Positions 1 through 6,630 of a DNA stretch of 64,000 nucleotides are shown piece after piece. The notes beneath the pieces were generated by a model. It did not search any database, had not been told where the DNA came from, and was given only the letters and a program-made list of their open reading frames with translations. Source of the stretch: Granulosicoccus sp036478565 (lineage in GTDB: Bacteria > Pseudomonadota > Gammaproteobacteria > Granulosicoccales > Granulosicoccaceae); NCBI GenBank assembly GCA_965224525.1, contig OZ245050.1, positions 1,550,001 through 1,614,000 on the forward strand, given 5' to 3'. The position numbers and the translations under genes are program-made. How positions within the stretch are numbered: position 1 is the first letter of the stretch; every line of letters begins with the position of its first letter.

Positions 1-162
1 CGTCGCTGGAACCACCAACTTCGGCAACCAATGTTAATCGCCTGGCGTGGGGCGCTGGTTAGCGTCTCACCGCAGAAAGAGTTTCTGCATCAACGAACAG
101 CAACCGATTCTCTGGGTTTTGACGAGCCTGAGAGCCAATGTGTCTTCGATGATTCCACTTGA
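1..162 (+). CDS. 3' end of an unidentified reading frame (partial)
   Basis: Frame 1 is open from the window edge to a TGA at 160-162, giving 53 residues. It ends 24 bases before the start of the beta-propeller gene on the same strand. The residues (Arg, Gln and Ser rich, with no hydrophobic stretch) match nothing I recognise. An open frame of this length can occur by chance, so this is only a possible C-terminus of an upstream gene. Confidence 0.25.
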   Translation, partial: RRWNHQLRQPMLIAWRGALVSVSPQKEFLHQRTATDSLGFDEPESQCVFDDST

Positions 163-186
163 GTAAGATCCTGTGAGACTAAATAC

Positions 187-1161
187 ATGAGTTTATATCT
201 GGTTGTTGCCAGTACTCTGTTGTGGAGTGTAGCGTCCTGCGTTACGACCGCGAATGCAGCAACAATATTTGTCACTAACGAGCGCGACAGCACGGTTACG
301 GTCATTAATTCGGACAACCTCGAAGTCGTCAAAACCATCAATACAGGTGAGCGGCCGCGAGGTATTATTGCTGCTGACGATGGGCGTGAGGTATTTGTCT
401 GTGCTGGTGATGATCACCGCCTGGATGTCATTGATCCTGTGAAACTGGAAATTGTACGCAGCCTTGATTCAGGTCCAGATCCGGAGTTGCTTGATGTGGA
501 TGGTGAGGGCAAGCGGATTTATGTTGCCAATGAGGACGACAGCATGGTAACGGTGCTTGATCGTGCAACCGGCGAAATGATCAAGGAAGTGCCGGTCGGT
601 ATCGAACCTGAGGGTATGGCGGTAAGCCCGGATTCAAGCTTGATTGTAGCGACTTCCGAAAGCACCAGCATGGCACATTTTATCGATGCCGAAACGCTGG
701 AGGTAACCGGCAATGTGCTGGTTGATACTCGGCCGCGCCACGCTGAATTTAACAAGAGTGGCGCGCAGGTCTGGGTGACTTCAGAGATTGGCGGCACAGT
801 GACAGTATTTGATTCTGCAACGCAGGAGGTTGTGAAGAAAATATCGTTCGACATTGCCGCAGTGAAGCCTGAGCTGATTCAACCTGTGGGCTTGCGTTTT
901 TCCCTGGATGGCGATGTGGCATTTGTAGCATTGGGGCCGGCAAATCGCATAGCGGTGATTGATGCCGAAAGCTTTGAGGTCAATGATTATATTCTGGTCG
1001 GTCAGCGACCATGGCATATGGAGCTTCATCCGGATGGCTCAAAACTCTATGTTGCAAATGGAATGAGCAATGACATGACCGTGATTGATGTGGCCAATCT
1101 CCGTGCGGAGCGCTCTATAAACGTCGGCCGCTTGCCGTGGGGAGTTGCGATAGTGCCGTAA
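187..1161 (+). CDS. Exported YVTN-type beta-propeller protein, PQQ-dependent catabolism-associated type
   Basis: This 324-residue protein begins with a signal peptide (residues 1-24; likely cleavage after TANA). The rest is a chain of about seven blades of the form 'IFVTNERDSTVTVID...VVKTI..GERPRG'. Each blade carries a YVTN-like strand, a D-x-x-TVTVID strand and a G-x-x-P-x-G turn. This is the pattern of the PQQ-dependent catabolism-associated beta-propeller family, periplasmic proteins found beside PQQ alcohol dehydrogenase genes. No PQQ dehydrogenase gene lies in this window, but the neighbourhood upstream is cut off. A role in binding or assembling a periplasmic dehydrogenase partner is inference. 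The ATG is the first in-frame start and has no strong Shine-Dalgarno sequence. The next gene follows after about 75 bases on the same strand. Confidence 0.85.
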   Translation: MSLYLVVASTLLWSVASCVTTANAATIFVTNERDSTVTVINSDNLEVVKTINTGERPRGIIAADDGREVFVCAGDDHRLDVIDPVKLEIVRSLDSGPDPELLDVDGEGKRIYVANEDDSMVTVLDRATGEMIKEVPVGIEPEGMAVSPDSSLIVATSESTSMAHFIDAETLEVTGNVLVDTRPRHAEFNKSGAQVWVTSEIGGTVTVFDSATQEVVKKISFDIAAVKPELIQPVGLRFSLDGDVAFVALGPANRIAVIDAESFEVNDYILVGQRPWHMELHPDGSKLYVANGMSNDMTVIDVANLRAERSINVGRLPWGVAIVP

Positions 1162-1236
1162 ACGGATTCGGCGCTGTTAGTCGGGATTCACAATAAAATT
1201 TGGTTTTATACAAGATGACATTTGGGGACATTTACA

Positions 1237-2277
1237 ATGAATTCTATAAAACGTATTAGAGCGTTTACGTTCGTTCTATTGACAAGTTTATGTATACCAC
1301 TGTTTGCAGGAAAAATTGAAGATGCTGCATTTGCCGGTGAGTGCGCGATGGGCTTGGTGGAGGGGCAACATATCAGAACCGATTGCGAGGTGCAGTGGAA
1401 CGGGCCAGACAATACGTTATATTGTTTTCGGTCTGAGGATGCAAAAAATGAATTTTCACAGGATTCAGAACGCAATATACAACGTGCTATGGAGTTTTAT
1501 GCTGTTAGTGATATCAAAAAAACTGCGGATCACATGGGGCATTACACAAGCAAGGATGTCAAGAAATTCGTGACTACGCATATTGAAGATCAAATGACCG
1601 CCAATGAAGGAACGTTTCAGCTTCGCGATGCAGTTCTTGGCAAGGACGTAAAGCTGGTCTATGAAGAAGTTGATCTGGTGCGTACGTTAATGGGTTACGG
1701 TTATTTTCCAAGCGTGAAATTTCATCTAGCGGAAGATGAACAGAAGCGTTACCTGATTGATTTCTGGGTTCGTCCACAGCACGGTGAACTCGCTATACTG
1801 GACACAAGAATCTATAAAGCTCCACGTCTGCACAAGGGAAAATGGACTCCCTGGATGCGCGAACCACGACCCTGGTGGTGGATCCCAGCGTCGGAGCACC
1901 CAGGCGCCACCGAGGAGAAAAGGGCATGGGAAGTGATATCAGCGATAGAAAACCAAATCATCAGCGACAAGGATACAGAAGGGCAGTTTCAGTTGGTTGA
2001 TGATAAAACGCAGGAAAAAATTGACCTCGAATTCATCGGTGTACATATGCCGGTGCGCCGATTGACAGAAGACGGTCGTTATTTTGCGTGTAGCGATTTC
2101 CGCAAAATTGGCAGCCAGGATGAATACTACGATATTGATTTTTGGCTAGATGATGATGATGGCAGCATAGAAGTCGGGGATGTGAGAGTGCATAAGGTGC
2201 CGGAAATGAAAGATGGTGGATTCATCCAAATCCCGCGGTACAACTTTGATGATCTGGAGTATGAAATGATACCGTGA
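1237..2277 (+). CDS. Exported protein of unknown function with an internally duplicated domain
   Basis: I do not recognise a named family. From the ATG at 1237, preceded by GGGG nine bases upstream, the 346-residue product starts with a basic, hydrophobic signal peptide ending near LFAGK. Residues about 30-90 (GECAMGLVEGQHIRTDCEVQW, then LYCFRSEDAKNEF) look like a YHS-type segment. Two copies of a domain of about 90 residues follow. Copy one contains 'GTFQLRDAVLGKDVKLVYE...YLIDFWV...LAILDTRIYKAPR'. Copy two contains 'GQFQLVDDKTQEKIDLEF...YDIDFWLDDDDGSIEVGDVRVHKVPE'. They share a strand pattern, a (Y)xIDFW core and a terminal (I/V)xK(A/V)P. The product is probably periplasmic. A TTG at 1222 would add five residues but is less likely. 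Confidence 0.7.
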   Translation: MNSIKRIRAFTFVLLTSLCIPLFAGKIEDAAFAGECAMGLVEGQHIRTDCEVQWNGPDNTLYCFRSEDAKNEFSQDSERNIQRAMEFYAVSDIKKTADHMGHYTSKDVKKFVTTHIEDQMTANEGTFQLRDAVLGKDVKLVYEEVDLVRTLMGYGYFPSVKFHLAEDEQKRYLIDFWVRPQHGELAILDTRIYKAPRLHKGKWTPWMREPRPWWWIPASEHPGATEEKRAWEVISAIENQIISDKDTEGQFQLVDDKTQEKIDLEFIGVHMPVRRLTEDGRYFACSDFRKIGSQDEYYDIDFWLDDDDGSIEVGDVRVHKVPEMKDGGFIQIPRYNFDDLEYEMIP

Positions 2278-2344
2278 CGGCGCGGGGTCGGACATCTTTG
2301 GACTGCTCCTCAGTTGCAGTAGTGACTGACAGTCCTCGGTTTGA

Positions 2345-3574
2345 CTATTCCAGTATTGCAGTACCCAACAAACCCGGATTCTCGTAGGCAGAGTCGATCA
2401 CACCTTTCCAAGCCCACTTCGCGTCACGATTCCCACTATCCTGGTCGTCACTGTATTGCAACTCAATACCAAAAGGGCTGCCTACATTGATACCTACCTT
2501 GCTCAGCTCGATTCGAATTTCCCAGGTATGTCTGCGGCCATCGCCCGGCGAGTTGATGTGGTTGACGAATTCTACACCGTCTGGCCATGGGGCGGAGATT
2601 TGGTTATTGTTGCCTGCATATTTTCGATTGTCGTGATCGTAAAAATTGTTTGCTGCGAACGGTTCTCCCATTTTCAGAAGTGGAATAAACATTTGGTAGT
2701 CATCGATACCGTCGATGCCAGGGCCTTTGCTGTTATCGCCGTCAAGAAACAGTTCTATGGTGTCGTCATCCCATACGTATTCGGAATCGGCATGCATGCT
2801 TTGATAGCCAGTATCGACATATTCGCCAAATATAAACAGATATAAATAAGTGCTGTCGTGCAGGGCTGCCCATTGGAACTCTGTTTCGCCGTCTGCCCGG
2901 GTGTCGTCACTGCCCCGGATAAGGTTGTCAATTGCCAGACTCTCGTCGCTAGTGTTACCCCAGGTGGCACCGTTGTCCCAAACACTATCGTACAGGCCAT
3001 TAACAATCGGGCTTATGGATGAGTTTATCCGTTTGATTCTGACATCGATGACGCCGTCAGGGAGGAGGGAGTCTTCCCCTGATGCGATTCTTGGATCGCT
3101 ACCCAAAACGCGCTCATCTAAATTAAACACACCGTCGTCGTCATCGTCAAACTCTGTTTTATCGTAGTCTTCTGCTTTCAGAGGTAGAGGGGAATTCCTG
3201 GTAATGGGGCCAGTAGTATGCCTGTAGACTGCCAGCTTCAAAGGTTCGTCCGAATCGGACAAGTTTTCTGACCATAGCAACTCAATGTTGGCAACGTCAC
3301 CATAGGGTACTGTGGTAAAACCTGTCCATACATCGCCTTGATTCTGCATAACCACCTCAGTGCCATTGACAGAGACGTCAAGATTCAGGTTTTCAGTCTC
3401 TATAGCGCTAACACGTTTAATAATTTCGGGTATGTGTAGCGTCAGCGTTGACGAGTTGTCGGGTCCGTCAACCAGCGTCGGTAAGTCGCACCCTGAAAGC
3501 GTCAGGCACGTCAGGCACGTCAGGCACGTCAGGCACGTCAGGCGGGCAATCAGGTTTCGCGACAGTATCTTCAT
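2345..3574 (-). CDS. Lipoprotein with unknown N-terminal module, DxDxDG repeat and CBM9-like domain (paralog 1)
   Basis: The gene encodes 409 residues from the ATG at 3574. A longer reading from a TTG at 3607 is less likely. The signal peptide is unusual, with its hydrophobic core built of Leu-Thr-Cys triplets ending in the lipobox LSGC (Cys29). Asp follows the lipid Cys, which in E. coli favours inner-membrane retention. Next come a module of about 110 residues shared by all three paralogs (VNGT, W-x-G, IELLWSE, LAVYRHT and GPIT motifs), an acidic calcium-type repeat (DDDDDGVFNLDE..GSDP) and a C-terminal domain of about 220 residues. The C-terminal domain contains EFQWAALHDSTYLYLF, DDTIELFLDGDNSKG and GIELQYSDDQD, as in the CBM9-like sugar-binding domain (PF06452 type). 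It is a predicted carbohydrate-binding lipoprotein; the ligand is unknown. Confidence 0.75.
   Translation of the reverse strand: MKILSRNLIARLTCLTCLTCLTCLTLSGCDLPTLVDGPDNSSTLTLHIPEIIKRVSAIETENLNLDVSVNGTEVVMQNQGDVWTGFTTVPYGDVANIELLWSENLSDSDEPLKLAVYRHTTGPITRNSPLPLKAEDYDKTEFDDDDDGVFNLDERVLGSDPRIASGEDSLLPDGVIDVRIKRINSSISPIVNGLYDSVWDNGATWGNTSDESLAIDNLIRGSDDTRADGETEFQWAALHDSTYLYLFIFGEYVDTGYQSMHADSEYVWDDDTIELFLDGDNSKGPGIDGIDDYQMFIPLLKMGEPFAANNFYDHDNRKYAGNNNQISAPWPDGVEFVNHINSPGDGRRHTWEIRIELSKVGINVGSPFGIELQYSDDQDSGNRDAKWAWKGVIDSAYENPGLLGTAILE
3501..3543 (-). repeat. 9-bp tandem repeat inside a lipoprotein signal peptide
   Basis: The plus-strand unit GTCAGGCAC is repeated perfectly four times (3501-3536), followed by a 7-base partial copy. 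The unit is nine bases long, so gain or loss of copies keeps the frame. It would add or remove Leu-Thr-Cys in the hydrophobic core of the paralog 1 signal peptide. The other two paralogs have ordinary signal peptides at this position. Confidence 0.95.
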
Positions 3575-3625
3575 CTCATGTTCTATTTCAATTTGCTTCA
3601 GCAACAATTCAAGTTGGCTAATTCG

Positions 3626-4175
3626 TTATTGTTCCAGTAAAGCGGTTCCCATCAGGCTTGGGTTGTGCCAGGTGTCGTCATTCGTGCCATTTGGCATCAC
3701 GACGCCCACCGTCCTGGTCATCGCTGTATTGCAGCTCGATGCCAAAGGGCTTGCCCACCTCAATACCGACCTGGCTTAGTTCAATGCGGAATTCCCAGCT
3801 ATGCTGCTCAGTCGAGCTAATGTGATTGACAAATTCCACACCGATTGGCCATGGCGCGGATGCTTCGATATTTGAACCTGCATATGTGCGATGGTCAACA
3901 TCATAAATGTTGTTTGCTTCCAGAGGCTGCTTCAGTTTCAGAAAAGGAATAAATAATTGATAGTCGTTGATGCCGTCATAACTTGTGCCTTTGCTGTTAT
4001 CACCATCAAGAAACAACTCTATTGTGTCATCCTGCCATAGATTTTCTGAATCGGCAAGAAGGGTGGCTTCCTGGGCGTTTTCACCAGTCACAAATACGTA
4101 CATATAGGTACCGTCGTGCATGGCGGCCCATTGAAATTCGGTGCTACCGTCTGCTCGACGGTTGTCATTACCCCC
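3626..4175 (-). pseudogene. 3' fragment of the IS66-interrupted two-domain CBM9 lipoprotein gene
   Basis: This is the distal half of the gene whose 5' part lies at 6631-8349. Removing the IS66 element and one copy of the 8-bp duplication joins '..AIDNLIGG' in frame to 'NDNRRADGSTEFQW..'. The join continues the second CBM9-like domain (AAMHDGTYMYVF, DDTIELFLDGDNSKGTSYD, GIELQYSDDQDGG). The end carries a second lesion. After DAKW the frame runs into a TGA at 3678-3680, while the expected ending (TWHNPSLMGTA then LLEQ, stop at 3626-3628) sits in another frame. Compared with the paralogs, roughly a dozen bases are missing there. As it stands, this piece lacks its own signal sequence and start. 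An open frame can be read back into IS sequence to 4241, but there is no reason to think it is expressed. Confidence 0.85.
4168..4175. repeat. Target-site duplication of the IS66 element (left copy; right copy 6635-6642)
   Basis: The octamer TTACCCCC occurs directly before the left end of the element and again at 6635-6642 directly after its right end. Eight-base duplications are typical of IS66-family transposition. The octamer belongs to the interrupted lipoprotein gene. Confidence 0.95.
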
Positions 4176-4255
4176 GTAAGCGCCTAAGTTTCGACGTGTA
4201 GACAACCTGCTGCTGCGCACACGAAGCTGTACTCCTGGCAAAACAGGAGTTGGTC

Positions 4256-4597
4256 ATGCAAGTGGATTCATCACATTCCGCGCCCAGTCTGCAAACGCTC
4301 ACCCGCGAAGCATTCTGGCAACGCCATGTCGCCCAATGGCGCACATCCGGTTTGTCCAAGATGGCTTACTGCGAGCAGTATTCGTTGGTTTACCACCAGA
4401 TGGTGTATTGGAGCAGAAAAGAAGAGCCGTTGTCGGACGAGTCTGCCGTCAGTTCGGGCGGGTTTGTCCCGGTCGTGGTACCTCCGACGACGGCGAGTGA
4501 CTTTGGGTTGGTGGTGCGGTTGCCCAATGGCATGACGATCGAGGGTATCGGCGATCGCAGTGTCGAGCTGGTGAGCAAGCTTGTCGCGCAGCTATGA
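4256..4597 (+). CDS. tnpA: IS66 family accessory protein TnpA
   Basis: This small protein of 113 residues is the first gene of the IS66 element. The N-terminal part (FWQRHVAQWRTSGLSKMAYCEQYSL) has the helix-turn-helix look of IS66 TnpA proteins. The C-terminal part holds 'FVPVVV', then 'LVVRLPNGMTIEG', typical of this group. The ATG at 4256 is preceded by AGGAG at a spacing of about six bases, so it is preferred over the in-frame TTG at 4250. The gene ends in ATGA, overlapping the start of tnpB, which suggests translational coupling. In IS66-type elements all three proteins are needed for efficient transposition. Confidence 0.9.
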   Translation: MQVDSSHSAPSLQTLTREAFWQRHVAQWRTSGLSKMAYCEQYSLVYHQMVYWSRKEEPLSDESAVSSGGFVPVVVPPTTASDFGLVVRLPNGMTIEGIGDRSVELVSKLVAQL

Positions 4598-4965
4598 GTA
4601 CTCGCTACGCTCTGCGACCGAATACCCAGCTGCCAACCATTTACCTGTACCGCAATGCCGTGGATTTCCGCAAGAGTCATCGGGGCCTTGCAGCGATTGT
4701 GCAAATGGAGCTGTCCCATGATCCATTCGGAGGCATGCTGTACGTGTTCCGCAATCGTGCATTCAACAAACTGAAAATTCTGTTCTGGGAGAACAATGGG
4801 TTTGTGCTTTACTACAAGAGCCTGGCCGAGGAGAAATTTCATTGGCCCGATGCCAATGAGTCGCTGTTGACGATCAATGGTGAACAACTCAATTGGTTGC
4901 TTGATGGTTACAACATTGCTCGAATGAAACCGCATAAAGTATTGCGATACGAATCTGTATGTTGA
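4594..4965 (+). CDS. tnpB: IS66 family accessory protein TnpB
   Basis: The 123-residue product has the signature features of IS66 Orf2/TnpB proteins: 'YLYRNAVDFRKSHRGLAAIV', 'GGMLYVFRNRAFNKLKIL' and 'FWENNGFVLYYKSL'. Its start overlaps the tnpA stop (ATGA at 4594-4597). Its stop lies 25 bases before tnpC. The length is usual for the family. Its biochemical role is not settled, but it is required with TnpA for transposition of characterised IS66-type elements. Confidence 0.93.
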   Translation: MSTRYALRPNTQLPTIYLYRNAVDFRKSHRGLAAIVQMELSHDPFGGMLYVFRNRAFNKLKILFWENNGFVLYYKSLAEEKFHWPDANESLLTINGEQLNWLLDGYNIARMKPHKVLRYESVC

Positions 4966-4989
4966 TCAACATTTGCTATAATACAAGGC

Positions 4990-6591
4990 ATGTTTCCACC
5001 CGATGCCATCAGTGTTTTGTCACGCCTTGGTCAAGCTTCTATGCCGACCCAGGATACGATGATGGTGGCGCTGCTTGAGCAACAGAAGTTGCTTGAGAAG
5101 AAGGATGAAGTGCTGGGACAAAAAAGCGCTGAGATTAAAAATCAGCAGGCACTGATCAACGTACTCGAAGAGAAGCTGCGGCTGATGAATCAGCGCAAGT
5201 ACGGTCCTAGCAGTGAGAAGAATCTCTCACAAGAGGACTGGCTGGTCGATGAAGCGGAAGCGCTGGCTGATGGTGAGCCCGATCCAGATGATGGAGAGAC
5301 TGCACCTGAACAGAAGCCCGATAGCAAGGTGCGCAAAAAACGTAAGCGCAAAGGTTTTTCACCGGAACTGGCGCGCATTCAAAAATACCTGCGCTTAAGC
5401 GATGAAGAGCGCGAAGGGGCGATAGACACCTTCTTCGTCAAGGTCAAGGAAGAGCTCGATATCATCCCTGCCCAGGTGCAAGTGATTGAGATCATGCAGG
5501 AGAAGGCGGTTTATCGGAATGCCGATGGCGAGCGATGTCTCAAAAGCGCTGAACGCCCTGCACACCCAATCGGCAAGAGCGTGGCATCGGTCAACTTGCT
5601 GGCCTGGCTGGTGATTGCCAAGTATTCAGATGGGTTGCCGCTGTACAGGCTGGAGAAAATACTGGCTCGCTACGGTGGTGAGATTACGCGCACCACGCTG
5701 GCGAACTGGATCATCCGCTTGTCAGTGACCGTGCAACCCCTGCTAGAGCGTCTGGAGAAGCAACTGATGCAGGCGGACTACATCCAGGGCGATGAGACAC
5801 GGTTGCAAGTGCTCAAGGAGCCGGGTATGACACCGACCGGCGATAAATGGATCTGGGTGATGCGCGGTGGTCCACCGGGTAGGACGGTGGTGTTATTTAA
5901 CTACGATAAGTCACGAGGTGGAGCGGTGGCCGAGCGGCTGCTGGAAAACTTTACCGGGCGTTATTTCCAAAGCGATGGCTATGCAGGCTATGACAAGGCG
6001 TGCGCCGCTAAAGCTCTTGTGCATTTGGGCTGTATGGATCATGGCAGGCGTAAGGTGGTTGAGGCCATCAAAACCCAACCAAAACCTCTCAAGGGAAAAC
6101 CCAGTGTCGCGATGGTTTTACTATCACACATTGATGCGCTGTACCGGTTCGAACGTCAGTGGGCAGAACTCGATGACGACGAGCGTTACGAGCAGCGGCA
6201 GAAGATTGCGGTGCCCAGATTAACCAAGCTCAAGCGATGGTTGGATGAGAAACAGCCAAAGGTTGCTCCTGATACGCTGACACGCAAGGCCATCAACTAC
6301 CTGATTAATCAGTGGGATCATTTGGTGCGTTACTGTGAACATGGTCAGCTTCGAATCAGCAATGTACTGGCGGAGAATGCTATCAGACCTTTTGCTGTCG
6401 GACGCCGTGCCTGGTTGTTCAGTGATAGCCCCGAAGGTGCAAAAGCCAGTGCAGCGATGTTCTCATTGATTGAGTCAGCAAAGGCAAACGGCATTGAACC
6501 CTATGCCTACCTGCAATATGTTATCGGCCATATCGCCGCTGCGGACACGGGTGAGGCACTCGATGTGCTCATGCCGTGGAATATGAAATAG
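4990..6591 (+). CDS. tnpC: IS66 family transposase (TnpC)
   Basis: This 533-residue DDE transposase makes the strand cuts and joins that move the element. An N-terminal heptad-rich helix (about residues 25-70) ends in RKYGPSSEK, an IS66 hallmark. An acidic and then basic linker and a DNA-binding segment follow. The catalytic core has candidate acidic residues in 'QGDETRLQV', 'SDGYAGYD' and 'NVLAENAIRPF'. The characteristic GRRAWLFSDSPEGA motif and the C-terminal helix are present, so the protein looks complete. The gene ends 43 bases before the right end of the element. No frameshift or internal stop is seen. Confidence 0.95.
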   Translation: MFPPDAISVLSRLGQASMPTQDTMMVALLEQQKLLEKKDEVLGQKSAEIKNQQALINVLEEKLRLMNQRKYGPSSEKNLSQEDWLVDEAEALADGEPDPDDGETAPEQKPDSKVRKKRKRKGFSPELARIQKYLRLSDEEREGAIDTFFVKVKEELDIIPAQVQVIEIMQEKAVYRNADGERCLKSAERPAHPIGKSVASVNLLAWLVIAKYSDGLPLYRLEKILARYGGEITRTTLANWIIRLSVTVQPLLERLEKQLMQADYIQGDETRLQVLKEPGMTPTGDKWIWVMRGGPPGRTVVLFNYDKSRGGAVAERLLENFTGRYFQSDGYAGYDKACAAKALVHLGCMDHGRRKVVEAIKTQPKPLKGKPSVAMVLLSHIDALYRFERQWAELDDDERYEQRQKIAVPRLTKLKRWLDEKQPKVAPDTLTRKAINYLINQWDHLVRYCEHGQLRISNVLAENAIRPFAVGRRAWLFSDSPEGAKASAAMFSLIESAKANGIEPYAYLQYVIGHIAAADTGEALDVLMPWNMK

Positions 6592-6630
6592 GGACAGGTA
6601 GAAACGCCAGATACCCTGAATCGTTGGCGC

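Noticed and set aside
2456..2845. Plus-strand 129-residue frame opposite the lipoprotein gene, and similar long plus-strand frames at 6718-7533
   Set aside because: They are antisense shadows of the lipoprotein genes; the minus-strand frames carry lipoboxes and domain motifs.
3501..3543. CRISPR-like array
   Set aside because: The unit is 9 bp with no spacers; it is an in-frame coding repeat.
3678..4241. Independent 187-residue gene on the minus strand
   Set aside because: Its first 22 residues are IS66 end sequence. The rest is the tail of the interrupted lipoprotein gene, without a signal peptide.
4250..4255. TTG start of tnpA two codons upstream
   Set aside because: The ATG at 4256 has a good AGGAG at the right spacing.
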